DNA of 64,000 nucleotides from Burkholderiaceae bacterium (GCA_023954015.1 JAMLIS010000004.1:62001-126000), one strand, 5' to 3'. Counted from the first letter of the stretch, positions 16,570-30,370 are shown. The notes: generated from the letters alone by a model not told the origin. Program-made: numbers and translations.

Positions 16570-17778
16570 TCAGGCCCCCCGCGCAGCCGTCGCCGGCTCG
16601 GTTCGTCCGGACAGCAGCGCCAGGTCGCGCAACAGACGCACGACACCCTGAAGCACGATCAGCAGCGCGCCGAGCGGCAGCATCAATTTGACCGGCCAGT
16701 ACTGGATTCCCCACTCGGTGAACGACACTTCGCCGAAACCGATCGAATCCATCGCGAAGCGCCAGCCGGTGACGAGCATCGTGATCGTGAAGACGAAGAA
16801 GAAGATCGACGTGAAGACGTCGCATGCGGCCTTGCCGCGGGGCGACAACCGCGAATAGACGATATCGACGCGCACGTGTGCATCGTCGCGGTAACCGTAG
16901 GCACCCGACAGCACGTACTGCATCCCGAACATCAGGAACATGCTCTCGTGCACCCAGTTGGTCGGCGAGTTGAAGACGTAGCGCGCGACGACCTCGTAGT
17001 AGTAGACGAACACCGCCAGCAGCGCCCAGTACGAGACGTACTCGCCGACCCACGCGTTGAGCGCGTCGATCCAGCGCGAATAACGCAAGCGCATCCCCAG
17101 CGTGGGATCCTGGAACGCCCCCGCCCCGGGCACCGGCGGCGCCGGGCGGGTTGGCGCTGCGCCGGCGAGTGCCGCAGCCGCGGCGGTGCTCGCGTCGATC
17201 GCGTCGCCTGGCGACGGCACCGGCCGCGCCGCCGCCTCGATGGCCGCGCGCCGGCGTACGAGCCCCGGGATCAGCAGCGCATCGCCGACGAGCATCGCCG
17301 CGAGCAGCGCGGCAGTCAGCGACGTCGTCCGTTCCCACCAGGCGAAGTCCGATGCGGCCTTTGCATGGGCGGCCGACGCCTGCTGCGCCTTGCGGCGCGC
17401 CTCGTCCAGGCGCGCGGCGTCGACGCTACCGGCAGCGTCGGCAGCGCGCTTTTGCAGTCGCTCGAACGCCGGCACGACTCGTTCGACCTCGGCACGCGTG
17501 CGCGACACGTTCTCGCGCTCGTCGCGGATGTGGCTGTTGCCGTACAGGATCGCCAGCAGCACCGGAATGAACAGGAAGCCCCAGAGGTTCCTCAGGTAGA
17601 AGCGGTGCAGGCCGACGAAACCCGAGCAGGCCCAGAACAGGTATGCGAGGAACAGGCGCGGTCGCGGACGCGGGCGCAGCCGCTGCTCGCGGCGCACGAG
17701 CCACATGGCGGCCAGCGGGAACAGGATCAGCCCCGACCAGTACAACCAGTGGGGCAGTGTGAAGGTCAGAGCGGGCAT
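16570..17778 (-). CDS. dctQ: TRAP small permease DctQ with N-terminal TM2 domain
   Basis: At 402 residues this is more than twice the usual DctQ length (about 160-190). The first helix is followed by a TM2-type hairpin (about residues 42-80) with the signature FVGLHRFYLRN. Then come a charged coiled-coil segment (about 84-140), another helix (about 148-165) and a Pro/Ala linker. The true DctQ domain, with four helices, begins near residue 245. DctQ pairs with DctM and docks the DctP substrate carrier. ATG 17778 has GGAG 10 bases upstream; ATG 17811 is also in frame. The TM2 addition is discussed in the findings. Confidence 0.85.
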   Translation of the reverse strand: MPALTFTLPHWLYWSGLILFPLAAMWLVRREQRLRPRPRPRLFLAYLFWACSGFVGLHRFYLRNLWGFLFIPVLLAILYGNSHIRDERENVSRTRAEVERVVPAFERLQKRAADAAGSVDAARLDEARRKAQQASAAHAKAASDFAWWERTTSLTAALLAAMLVGDALLIPGLVRRRAAIEAAARPVPSPGDAIDASTAAAAALAGAAPTRPAPPVPGAGAFQDPTLGMRLRYSRWIDALNAWVGEYVSYWALLAVFVYYYEVVARYVFNSPTNWVHESMFLMFGMQYVLSGAYGYRDDAHVRVDIVYSRLSPRGKAACDVFTSIFFFVFTITMLVTGWRFAMDSIGFGEVSFTEWGIQYWPVKLMLPLGALLIVLQGVVRLLRDLALLSGRTEPATAARGA

Positions 17779-17901
17779 CGGGGAAGTGCTCCGGTAGGTC
17801 GGCGCCATTCGTCGTTGCGATCGATGCACGCATCGATGATGCACGCGGAAAAGCGCGCAGGCGCGACGGCAGGACCGTGCCGGGGAAGTCCGGCGCCAAC
17901 G

Positions 17902-17936
17902 CGCGAACGAGGCGCCGGCGGGCGCCCTCGTTCGCG
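17902..17936 (-). promoter_or_regulatory. Strong stem-loop between dctP and dctQ
   Basis: A 15-base arm (17902-17916) pairs with a 16-base arm (17921-17936) with one bulged G and a 4-base loop. It lies 37 bases past the dctP stop codon and about 125 bases before dctQ. No U-run follows on the transcribed strand. It could slow transcription or protect the 3' end of dctP mRNA, giving more binding protein than permease. Confidence 0.6.
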
Positions 17937-17972
17937 TGCGACGGGAAACGGACGCGGCTCACCCGCGCCGCG

Positions 17973-19091
17973 TCAGATGTCGAGCTTCTGCCCCTTGTAC
18001 ATGTCGGGCGTCACGTACCCGAAGCTGGGAGACTGCATGATCTCGAGCTGGCGCTGGAAGACTCGCGCCGCGTCCTTGTCCTTGTTGGCCCACTTGAACC
18101 AGATCGGTACGGCGATGCGCTGGAATTTCTCGAGATCGTCTGCATGCAGGCGGTTCACCTCGGTTCCTGCCTCCTCGAATTTCTTCCACGCCTCCATGTC
18201 GGCTTTCTGGATCGCCGCGAAATGCTCGTTCGAGTAGACCTGGATCTCCATCTCCACGAACTGCTTCATCTTCGGCGATAGATTGTTCCAGTGGTTCATC
18301 CCGACGACGAAGTCCATCAGGTCGACCGGCTGGTAGATCGACATCAACCCCACCGGCCCCATCGAGATGTATTTCGTCACCTGCTGGAAGCCGAGATCCC
18401 AGTTGACCGCTGGACCGACATAGTCGGCCGCGTCGATCGTGCCTTTCTCGAGCGCCGAGAACACTTCGCCCCCGGGCAGCAGCGTCGTGCGTGCACCGGC
18501 CGCCGCGAAGCCCTCGGCAATCATGCCGCCCGGCACGCGCAACTTCAGCCCCTTGAAGTCGTCGATCGAACGGATCGGCTTCTTCGAATGGATGATGTTC
18601 GCGCCGTGATGGATACGGTTGACATAGTACAGCCCCTGCCGGGCATAGATCTCGCGGGCCATCTTCAAGCCGTCGCGGCCATAGAAGAAGACGTCCCACT
18701 CGTGCGGATAGCGCAATCCCATCAGGTACGAGCTGAGGAACGCCGTCGCGGGCATCTTGCCCACCCAGTAGACGGTGAACGAGTTCATCGCCTCGAGCAC
18801 GCCGTTCTTCACGCCGTCGAGCAATTCGAAGTCGCCGACGACCTCCTTCGCCGCGAAGCCCTTGAACTCGAGTTCGCCGCCGGTCTTCTCCTTGATCGAA
18901 GCGCACCACTTGCGAAAGGTGTCGAGCCCCACCCCGGCCGGCCACGAGGTCTGCACCTTCCACGTGGTGGTCTTGCCCGCCTGCGCATTGGCGATGAACG
19001 GCGCGGCGAGCGCGGCGGTACCGCCGGCAGCGGCAGCGCCGACGAAGCCGCGTCGGGAACGGTCGTGAGGTCGCTTCGTTTCGTTGGCCAT
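17973..19091 (-). CDS. dctP: TRAP substrate-binding protein DctP (TakP-like)
   Basis: The 372-residue periplasmic protein captures a carboxylate for the TRAP permease. It has a twin-arginine signal (RSRRGFVGAAAAGG, residues 11-24) with cleavage near ANAQA, so it is probably exported folded by the Tat system. Mature segments such as VPGGMIAEGFAAAGA and GPAVNWDLGFQQVTKYI match the TakP-like branch, known for 2-oxo acids. The exact ligand is not proven. ATG 19091 is preceded by GGAGAGG. A 195-base gap with a strong hairpin separates it from dctQ. Confidence 0.92.
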   Translation of the reverse strand: MANETKRPHDRSRRGFVGAAAAGGTAALAAPFIANAQAGKTTTWKVQTSWPAGVGLDTFRKWCASIKEKTGGELEFKGFAAKEVVGDFELLDGVKNGVLEAMNSFTVYWVGKMPATAFLSSYLMGLRYPHEWDVFFYGRDGLKMAREIYARQGLYYVNRIHHGANIIHSKKPIRSIDDFKGLKLRVPGGMIAEGFAAAGARTTLLPGGEVFSALEKGTIDAADYVGPAVNWDLGFQQVTKYISMGPVGLMSIYQPVDLMDFVVGMNHWNNLSPKMKQFVEMEIQVYSNEHFAAIQKADMEAWKKFEEAGTEVNRLHADDLEKFQRIAVPIWFKWANKDKDAARVFQRQLEIMQSPSFGYVTPDMYKGQKLDI

Positions 19092-19254
19092 GGCCTCTCC
19101 TCTCCCTGCTGACTGGAACCGGTTGCGGAAAGGGCGGCGCGCTCGACGGCATGGGCGGCGACCACCCCTGGATCCTGCCCGGTGAAGCTTAAGCATCGGC
19201 GAAGGAGGAATTACCCGGTAACCGTACGCGCCTGTACCGTATTCCGTGTCGGGA

Positions 19255-20391
19255 TCAGTCGCCGCGGTGGCTTCGCGCCTCCAGCGCCGCTTCCCGCCGC
19301 GCGAACTGCGCAGCGTATGCGCAATACATGGCTGCGGCCTGCGCGGTCACCTTGCGCAGGGAATCGCCGAGCGCGGCGATCGGACGCGCGGGACGACCGC
19401 CCCACAGCGAACCGCCGGCGAGCACCTGCCCTTCGTCGGTGAAGGTGCCGGCGGCGACGAATACGTCGTCCTCGACGACGGTACCGGGCGCCAATCGGCT
19501 GCCCATGCCGACGAGCGCGCGGGCGCCGATGCGGCAATCCTCGAGGCAGACGTTGTGGCCGATGGTCGTGTCGGCGCCGACCTCGATCGGGCGCCGCAGT
19601 GCGCGCATCACGGTGTTGTCCTGCACGTTCGAGCGCGCACCGATTCGCACCGGCTGGTCGGGCGCGTGCAGCACGCAACCGAACCAGATGCTGCTTGCGG
19701 CGTCCAGAACCAGTTGCGCCCGTCCGACGACGGTGGCGGCGACGTAGGCGCCGTCGGCGCCATCGATCGCGAAGTCGCGCACGCAGTCGGTGTCGCACGC
19801 GCGTGCCGTCGCGCGCACGCGCTCGCGCACGGCGCGTGCTTCGCCGGCTTCGAGCGGGCGCAAGGCCTTCGCCGGCGAGCCCGCACACCAGTGCCCCGGC
19901 GGCAGCGCGGTGCGCGGAAAGACGACCGAGCCCGCGGCGAGCACGCTGCCGCGCCCGACGGCCGCGCCGTCGAGCACCACGACGTCGTCCTCGAGCACGC
20001 AATCGTCGCCGATCGTGCACGCGTGCACGATCGAATTGCGCCCGACCGTGACGCGATCGCCGACGGTGGAGCCGTACAGATCGTGCGAGATGTGCACGGT
20101 GGCGTGCGCGCCGAGAAAGAAGTCGTCGCCCGTGTTGACCACGTGCCCGTCGGCGCGCACGACGGCGAACGGACCGAAGGCGGCGCCGCGGCCGATGCGC
20201 GCACGGCCGAGCACGGCGCTGCCGCGATCGAAGAACGCACCCGGCGTGCCGATCGCCGGCACGATGTCGTCGTAGGGAAGTACCAGCGGGGGCGCGTTCG
20301 CGCTCGGGACGGGGTCGCCGTCCGGCCTCGTCGTCGTGCAGGACCCGAACACTTCGCGGCAGGTGCCCAGACGGCGTCGCGATCGCGTCAT
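19255..20391 (-). CDS. Double left-handed beta-helix (gamma-carbonic anhydrase-like) protein
   Basis: This 378-residue protein contains two hexapeptide-repeat domains (about residues 45-180 and 215-340) where gamma-carbonic anhydrase-like proteins have one. The zinc-site pattern GHxxxxH is broken in both: the first domain reads GRNSIVH (117-123) and keeps His100/His103, the second reads GHNVCLE (278-284) and lacks the first histidine region. An active carbonic anhydrase is therefore doubtful; a structural or acyl/acetyl-transferase-like role is possible. The start ATG 20391 overlaps the ftsB stop (ATGA). The first 40 residues are not conserved-looking. Confidence 0.8.
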   Translation of the reverse strand: MTRSRRRLGTCREVFGSCTTTRPDGDPVPSANAPPLVLPYDDIVPAIGTPGAFFDRGSAVLGRARIGRGAAFGPFAVVRADGHVVNTGDDFFLGAHATVHISHDLYGSTVGDRVTVGRNSIVHACTIGDDCVLEDDVVVLDGAAVGRGSVLAAGSVVFPRTALPPGHWCAGSPAKALRPLEAGEARAVRERVRATARACDTDCVRDFAIDGADGAYVAATVVGRAQLVLDAASSIWFGCVLHAPDQPVRIGARSNVQDNTVMRALRRPIEVGADTTIGHNVCLEDCRIGARALVGMGSRLAPGTVVEDDVFVAAGTFTDEGQVLAGGSLWGGRPARPIAALGDSLRKVTAQAAAMYCAYAAQFARREAALEARSHRGD

Positions 20392-20726
20392 CGCCGATCG
20401 TGGACCGCGACCGTGCGAACGGGCTCCTCGGAAACCGGCGCCGAACGGCTCGCGGGCGCCTCGTTGATCTGCACGAACAGCTCGCCCGGCTTGACCATTC
20501 CCAGGTCGTAGCGCGCGCGCTCCTCGAGCGCCTGCTTGCCCGCGCGAAGATCGGCGACCTCGGCCTCGAGCGCGTCGTTCCTCGACGCGATGCGCGCGTT
20601 CAAGGCTTGCTGCGCCTCCAGTTGCCGGTCGAGTTCCCAGACACGAAGCCAGCCGCCCTTGCCGAGCCAGAGCGGATACTGGATCAGCGCGAGCAGGAAG
20701 GCGAGAACGATGCCGAGTGTGCGCAC
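20388..20726 (-). CDS. ftsB: Cell division protein FtsB
   Basis: FtsB links FtsL and FtsQ in the divisome. The 112-residue product has one N-terminal membrane helix (RTLGIVLAFLLALIQYPLW), the LGKGGW turn, and a coiled coil (about residues 30-70) ending in the ERARYDLGMVKPGE motif that defines the family. I chose GTG 20726 because GAGGAG lies 9 bases upstream and this gives the usual MR start; TTG 20735 touches the ribosome site. It follows eno, as in many proteobacteria. Confidence 0.92.
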   Translation of the reverse strand: MRTLGIVLAFLLALIQYPLWLGKGGWLRVWELDRQLEAQQALNARIASRNDALEAEVADLRAGKQALEERARYDLGMVKPGELFVQINEAPASRSAPVSEEPVRTVAVHDRR

Positions 20727-20798
20727 CGGAAGCAACTCCTCGCAAGGCGCCGCCGGTGCAGTGCAGTCCGCACCGGCGAAACGCGCGACCGCCGCGCG

Positions 20799-22403
<1,605 letters not shown>

Positions 22404-23281
22404 TCAGCCGGTGGCGTCGAGCGTCTGTTCGGGGAAACCGGCGCGCTTGACCAGCGCATCGATCGACTGCAGCGTGGCGAGCAGCTCCTGCATACGCTGC
22501 AGCGGCCACGCGTTCGGCCCGTCGGACAGCGCGCGCGCGGGATCGGGATGCGTTTCCATGAAGACGCCCGCGACGCCGGCGGCGACCGCAGCGCGCGCGA
22601 GTACCGGCACGAACTCGCGCTGCCCCCCCGACGAGGTGCCCTGGCCGCCGGGCAACTGCACGGAGTGCGTGGCGTCGAAGACCACCGGACAGCCCGTCTC
22701 GCGCAGGATCGCGAGCGAGCGCATGTCGGAGACGAGGTTGTTGTAGCCGAAGGAAGCGCCGCGCTCGCAGACGAGGATGTTCGCGCCGTCGCCGCCCGCC
22801 TCGATCGCCGCCGCTCGCGCCTTCTCGACGACGTTCTTCATGTCGTGCGGCGCGAGGAACTGCCCCTTCTTGATGTTTACCGGACGGCCTGCCGAGGCGA
22901 CCGCCCGGATGAAGTCTGTCTGCCGAACGAGGAAGGCCGGCGTCTGCAGCACGTCGACGGCGGCCGCCACCGGCGCGATCTGGTCGATCTCGTGCACGTC
23001 GGTGAGCACCGGAACGCCGATCCGGCGTCGAACTTCGTCGAGGATCTTCAGCCCCTCGTCCATTCCCGGCCCGCGAAACGACGCGCCGGAACTGCGGTTG
23101 GCCTTGTCGAAGGACGACTTGTAGATGAACGGCACGCCGAGCGCGGAGGTGATTTCCTTCAGCTGCCCTGCGGTGTCGAGCGCGAGCTGGCGCGACTCGA
23201 TCGCGCACGGACCGGCGATGAGGAACATCGGGCGGTCGAGGCCGACCTCGAATCCGCAAAGGCGCATCGCGGCGCTCGCGC

Positions 23282-23285
<4 letters not shown>
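22404..23285 (-). CDS. kdsA: 3-deoxy-8-phosphooctulonate synthase (KDO-8-P synthase)
   Basis: KdsA joins phosphoenolpyruvate and arabinose 5-phosphate to make KDO-8-phosphate for lipopolysaccharide inner core. The 293-residue protein shows [10 protein letters not shown] near residue 22, [12 protein letters not shown] near 55, TDVHE near 95 and [11 protein letters not shown] near 202. The start ATG lies within a 14-base direct repeat that also contains the pyrG stop codon. Confidence 0.96.
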
Positions 23286-26041
<2,756 letters not shown>

Positions 26042-26081
26042 CGTGCACAGGGGCGAAGCGTCTCCGATTGTAGCGGCCGCA

Positions 26082-26087
26082 TATAAT
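26082..26087 (+). promoter_or_regulatory. Consensus -10 element upstream of scoA
   Basis: TATAAT lies 38 bases upstream of the scoA start. I find no good -35 hexamer at 16-18 bases, so an activator may be needed. Confidence 0.45.
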
Positions 26088-26124
26088 CCGTGCCGATCCC
26101 GGGCATCGGAGAGCGAGGAAAGCG

Positions 26125-26826
26125 ATGAGCAGCAAGGTGTATCCGACTGCGGCCGAGGCGCTCGCGGGCGTCGTCGCCGACGGGCAGACGATCGCCGTGG
26201 GCGGCTTCGGCCTGTGCGGCATCCCGGAAGCGCTGATCGCCGCGCTGCGCGACTCGGGCGTGCGCGACCTTACCTGCATCTCGAACAACGCGGGCGTCGA
26301 CGGTTTCGGCCTGGGGCTGCTGCTGCAGACCCGCCAGATCCGCAAGATGATCGCGTCGTACGTCGGCGAGAACAAGGAGTTCGAGCGCCAGTACCTGGCC
26401 GGCGAGCTCGAGCTCGAATTCACTCCACAGGGCACGCTGGCCGAGAAGCTGCGCGCGGGCGGCGCGGGAATCCCGGCGTTCTTCACCCGCACCGGCGTCG
26501 GCACGATCGTCGCCGAAGGCAAGGAAACGCGCGAATTCGACGGCCACACCTACGTGATGGAACGGTCGCTCGTTCCCGACGTGGCGCTGGTGAAGGCGTG
26601 GATGGCCGACCGCGCCGGCAACCTGGTGTTCCGGCGCACGGCACGCAATTTCAATCCGAACGCGGCGACGGCCGGCCGCGTGACGATCGCCGAGGTCGAG
26701 ATGATCGTAGCCACCGGCGAGATCGATCCCGACCACGTGCACCTGCCCGGCATCTACGTGCACCGCATCGTCCACAATCCGACCCCCGAGAAGCGCATCG
26801 AGCAGCGCACGACGCGCGCGCGCTGA
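26125..26826 (+). CDS. scoA: 3-oxoacid CoA-transferase subunit A
   Basis: With subunit B this enzyme moves CoA from succinyl-CoA to a 3-oxo acid such as acetoacetate. The 233-residue protein has the family start (GQTIAVGGFGLCGIPEALI), the LTCISNNAGVDGFGLG segment and the ending QRTTRAR. ATG 26125 has GAGGAA upstream. It is 21 bases ahead of scoB. Confidence 0.92.
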   Translation: MSSKVYPTAAEALAGVVADGQTIAVGGFGLCGIPEALIAALRDSGVRDLTCISNNAGVDGFGLGLLLQTRQIRKMIASYVGENKEFERQYLAGELELEFTPQGTLAEKLRAGGAGIPAFFTRTGVGTIVAEGKETREFDGHTYVMERSLVPDVALVKAWMADRAGNLVFRRTARNFNPNAATAGRVTIAEVEMIVATGEIDPDHVHLPGIYVHRIVHNPTPEKRIEQRTTRAR

Positions 26827-26847
26827 AGGCAGCAGGAGCAACGAAAA

Positions 26848-27501
26848 ATGGCCTGGACACGCAACGAGATGGCGACGCGCGCGGCGAAGGAGTTGCGCGA
26901 CGGCTTCTACGTGAACCTCGGAATCGGACTGCCGACGCTGGTGGCCAACCACGTACCGCGCGGGACCGAGGTATGGCTGCAATCGGAGAACGGGCTGCTC
27001 GGCATCGGTCCCTTTCCCACCGACGACGAGGTGGATGCCGACTTGATCAACGCAGGCAAGCAGACGGTGACGACGCTGCCCGGTTCGTCGATCTTCTCGT
27101 CGGCCGACTCCTTCGCGATGATCCGCGGCGGCAAGATCGATCTGGCGATCCTCGGCGCGATGCAGGTCAGCGAACATGGTGACCTCGCCAACTGGATGAT
27201 CCCGGGCAAGATGGTCAAGGGGATGGGCGGCGCGATGGATCTCGTCGCCGGCGTCGGGCGCGTCATCGTGCTGATGGAGCACACGGCGAAGAAGAAGGAC
27301 GGCAGCGAGGAGCACAAGATCCTTCCCCGGTGCACGCTGCCGCTCACCGGCGTGGGCGTCGTGAACCTGGTCATCACCGACCTCGGGGTTCTCGAAGTCG
27401 GCGACAAGGGCCTGAAGCTCGTCGAGCTCGCCCACGGCGTGAGCGCCGACGAAGTGCTCGCCCGCACCGGCTGCCCGGTGGACGTCTCCGCAGTCGGCTG
27501 A
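26848..27501 (+). CDS. scoB: 3-oxoacid CoA-transferase subunit B
   Basis: The 217-residue subunit carries the catalytic glutamate in [12 protein letters not shown] near residue 45, which forms the enzyme-CoA thioester. [15 protein letters not shown] and [18 protein letters not shown] segments (here [14 protein letters not shown]) are also typical. It forms an A2B2-type complex with ScoA. Together with the nearby ETF-ubiquinone oxidoreductase and acyl-CoA synthetase, it fits breakdown of fatty or keto acids, though these are separate transcripts. Confidence 0.93.
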   Translation: MAWTRNEMATRAAKELRDGFYVNLGIGLPTLVANHVPRGTEVWLQSENGLLGIGPFPTDDEVDADLINAGKQTVTTLPGSSIFSSADSFAMIRGGKIDLAILGAMQVSEHGDLANWMIPGKMVKGMGGAMDLVAGVGRVIVLMEHTAKKKDGSEEHKILPRCTLPLTGVGVVNLVITDLGVLEVGDKGLKLVELAHGVSADEVLARTGCPVDVSAVG

Positions 27502-27517
27502 CTTCGGCTTCGGCGTA

Positions 27518-27940
27518 TTACCGCTTCGCCCAGGCTCGCATCATCGCCGCGCGCGCCGCCTCGGGCAGCGGCGCGGACTTCTTCTTCGCGTAGTCGACCC
27601 AGACGACCTTCGCAGCGCCGCTCGCGTAGACGACGCCGGGTTCGTCGCCGCGAAGCATGTCGACGTAGGTCTCGACGCTCGAGCGCCCGATCGCGCCGAC
27701 GTACTGCCGGCATACGACCTCGCCCGGATAGCGCAACTCGCGCGCGAAAGTACAGCTGGCGTTGACGATCAGCGGCCCTTCGCCGCTCGCTTCCGGCCGG
27801 AAGCCGAGCGAATCGAACCAGCTGATCCGCACCTGCTCCATGTAGCGGAAATAGACCGTATTATTGACGTGGCCCATCGCATCCATGTCGCCCCAACGGA
27901 TCGGAATGCCGATCTCGAATACGAGAATGCGGTCGCTCAA
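27518..27940 (-). CDS. 4HBT-type acyl-CoA thioesterase
   Basis: The 140-residue hot-dog-fold protein has the YbgC/FcbC signature IRWGDMDAMGHVNNTVYFRYMEQ (Asp about residue 17), placing it among short-chain acyl-CoA or 4-hydroxybenzoyl-CoA-type thioesterases. I chose TTG 27940 because GGAG lies 7 bases upstream; no ATG gives a full domain. It is convergent with scoB and divergent from the DUF3422 gene. Confidence 0.85.
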   Translation of the reverse strand: MSDRILVFEIGIPIRWGDMDAMGHVNNTVYFRYMEQVRISWFDSLGFRPEASGEGPLIVNASCTFARELRYPGEVVCRQYVGAIGRSSVETYVDMLRGDEPGVVYASGAAKVVWVDYAKKKSAPLPEAARAAMMRAWAKR

Positions 27941-28006
27941 CGGTTTACTCCGGTTCGCTGCCCGGCGCCTCGCGCCGCCGGCGCGCACGCCCGAGCGGCG
28001 TCGCGC

Positions 28007-29350
28007 ATGATCGATCATCCCGACCGCCGAGCGCTTCACGACGAGATCCACGCCCGCCCGCGACAGGCGATCGCGGCGCCCCATCGAGTGTCGCACATCG
28101 CGCTGCTGCGCCCGCCGCCCGCCGGGTCCGGAAACGGCGCCGGGGCCGACGCGGGCAATCGACCCGAGCCGCTCGCCGCCCTGTGTGCTTCTCACGGCTT
28201 GCCTGTCCCTGCGCCCGGCGACACGCACTTCCTGGCCGATTTCGGCACTTTCCGCCTGAAGCGCGAACGGCACGGCGAATTCGACGGCTACACGGTCGAC
28301 GCACCGGGCTGCGACGCCGGACATCCGTTCGGCAGGAAAGCACTCGACGAGCTTCCGGCAGGATGGCTCGCATCGCTTCCGGGCGAGCGCATCGCCGCGG
28401 TGCACCTGGCCCTGCTGCCGAAGGGCGATGCGAGCGAGCCGCGCGTCGCCGGCGCCGATGCGCTCGCGCAGGCCTTCGGCGGCAACGAACTCTGCGGGGC
28501 AACGATCGGCGACGGCGCCGCTCGCGTGTACACCGATTTCCGGATGCACGACGACGGCTTCGTGCGCATGCTGCTGCTGGCCGTCGCGATGGGCGACGAA
28601 CGCAGCGGGCGCGAAGTGCAGCGCCTCGTCGAGATCGAGGTCTACCGGATGATGGCGATGCTCGCCTTTCCGCTCGCGCGCCGAACAGCGGTCGAGCTCG
28701 ATGCGGCCGAACGCTCGCTCGGCGCGCTGGTCGGACGGCTCGAAGGCGCGCCCGCCAGCGAAGAGCCCGAGCTGCTGCAGGAGATCACGCGCCTGGCCGC
28801 CACCGTCGAACGCCTGTCGGCCACGGTGGGATTTCGCTTCGGCGCTGCACGCGCGTACCACGCGATCGTGCGACAACGCGGCGAAGACCTGCGCTTCGGG
28901 CGACTGACGTCGCTGCAGACGCCGATCGCCTTCCTCGAGCGCCGATTCGACCCGGCGATGGCCTTCTGCGAGAGCGTCGGCCGGCGCATCGACGCCGCCG
29001 CCGAGCGCATCGCCCGGGCGAGCGCACTGCTTCGCACGCGCGTGGACATCGAGCGCGAACGGCACAACCAGGCGCTGCTGTCGGCGATGAACCGGCGCGC
29101 CGAGCTGCAGCTGAAGCTGCAGCAGACCGTCGAGGGCCTGTCGGTGGCTGCGATCACCTACTACGCGGTGGGCATCGTGCACTACCTGCTGGTCGCCGTG
29201 CACGCCGGCGGGATCGACGTCGACGTGGACGTTGCAACGGGCGTCGCCGTGATACCCGTCGCGCTCGTCGTCGCGATCGGCGTGCGCCGCATCCGCGAGT
29301 CGGTCGGACGGCGCCTGCGCGAGACGCCGCCCGATCCGCGCTACGACTGA
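28007..29350 (+). CDS. DUF3422 family membrane protein
   Basis: The 447-residue protein begins with the family hallmark HPDRRALHDEIHARP and ends with two membrane helices (about residues 375-430) before an Arg-rich tail. The middle part is mostly alpha-helical. DUF3422 proteins are predicted inner membrane proteins of unknown function. ATG 28007 was chosen because it places the conserved region at the N-terminus; the ribosome site is weak. Confidence 0.85.
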   Translation: MIDHPDRRALHDEIHARPRQAIAAPHRVSHIALLRPPPAGSGNGAGADAGNRPEPLAALCASHGLPVPAPGDTHFLADFGTFRLKRERHGEFDGYTVDAPGCDAGHPFGRKALDELPAGWLASLPGERIAAVHLALLPKGDASEPRVAGADALAQAFGGNELCGATIGDGAARVYTDFRMHDDGFVRMLLLAVAMGDERSGREVQRLVEIEVYRMMAMLAFPLARRTAVELDAAERSLGALVGRLEGAPASEEPELLQEITRLAATVERLSATVGFRFGAARAYHAIVRQRGEDLRFGRLTSLQTPIAFLERRFDPAMAFCESVGRRIDAAAERIARASALLRTRVDIERERHNQALLSAMNRRAELQLKLQQTVEGLSVAAITYYAVGIVHYLLVAVHAGGIDVDVDVATGVAVIPVALVVAIGVRRIRESVGRRLRETPPDPRYD

Positions 29351-29369
29351 CGCGGACGACGCGACGCGC

Positions 29370-30143
29370 TCACGCGCCGAAGCCGTCGTCGGCGGCGATC
29401 ACCGCGCCGTTGACGAAGCCGGACCGGTCGGAGGCGAGCAGCACGAGAATGCCGTCGAGATCCTCGGGCTTGCCGAGACGACGCCGCGGCAGCATGCCGA
29501 TCAGCTTCTGTCCGGCCTCGGTCTGCCAGTGGGCGGCATTGATCTCGGTTTCGATGTAGCCCGGGCAGATCGCGTTGACGTTGATGCCGTAGCGCCCCCA
29601 CTCGAGCGCCATCGCCCTGGTCATCTGCACGACGGCGGCCTTGCTCATGCAATAGACGCCGATCTGCGCGAGCACGCGCAGCGCCGCCATCGAGGCGATG
29701 TTGACGATTCGCGCTTCGCGTCGCGGATCGGCCTTGGCCCGCGCGATCATCCGCCGCGCGACCTGCTGGGCCACGAAGAACGCGCCGCGCGTGTTCGTGT
29801 CGAAGACGAAGTCGTAGTCTTCGGGCGTCACGTCGACGAGCCGCTGCGTCGCGCTGACGCCCGAGTTGTTCACCAGGATGTCGATGGCACCGGCCTGCGC
29901 CTCGGCCTGCTCGACCGCGTCGCCGATGCTCGCCGTGTCGGTGACGTCGAGCGCGACGACGTGCGCATCGCCGCCCGACGCCTCGATCTGCGCGCGCAAT
30001 TCCTTCAGCCGCTCGAGGCGCCGTGATGCGAGCACGACGCGCGCACCGTTGTCTGCAAGCACCTGGGCGAAGCGCGCGCCCAGGCCGCTCGACGCGCCGG
30101 TGACGAGCGCCGTCTTTCCTGCCAGATCGAATCGGGTGGGCAC
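29370..30143 (-). CDS. Short-chain dehydrogenase/reductase
   Basis: The 257-residue SDR has the cofactor motif TGASSGLG (about residue 14), the NNSG motif near 95, the catalytic Ser in ASMAA and Tyr/Lys in YCMSK near 163-167. An Arg-rich stretch after strand 2 (ASRRLERL) suggests NADP(H). The substrate is unknown. GTG 30143 has GGGAGA upstream and gives the normal SDR length. Confidence 0.88.
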   Translation of the reverse strand: MPTRFDLAGKTALVTGASSGLGARFAQVLADNGARVVLASRRLERLKELRAQIEASGGDAHVVALDVTDTASIGDAVEQAEAQAGAIDILVNNSGVSATQRLVDVTPEDYDFVFDTNTRGAFFVAQQVARRMIARAKADPRREARIVNIASMAALRVLAQIGVYCMSKAAVVQMTRAMALEWGRYGINVNAICPGYIETEINAAHWQTEAGQKLIGMLPRRRLGKPEDLDGILVLLASDRSGFVNGAVIAADDGFGA

Positions 30144-30217
30144 GAAGAATTCTCCCGGTGTTCGCGAGATGCGTTCGGAAATGGTAGCCGATCCCCTCGG
30201 CGCAGACGGTCGCGCGG

Positions 30218-30274
30218 CGCTTCGGCGCAGCGATCGCTTCGGCGCTTCGGACGCGCCGTTTGCCGCTTCGGCGC
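30218..30274. repeat. Short scattered repeat CGCTTCGGCGC
   Basis: The 11-mer occurs at 30218-30228, 30235-30245 and 30264-30274, in the gap between the SDR and ETF-QO genes. It may be a simple expansion in GC-rich DNA. Confidence 0.5.
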
Positions 30275-30370
30275 TCCGAACACCCTGTTTGCGTGTGCCC
30301 GACGCTTTCCGGGACAATCCGCAGCGACATCCGGCGCGTCGGCGTCCGGGAGCACACGGAGCACACGAAG

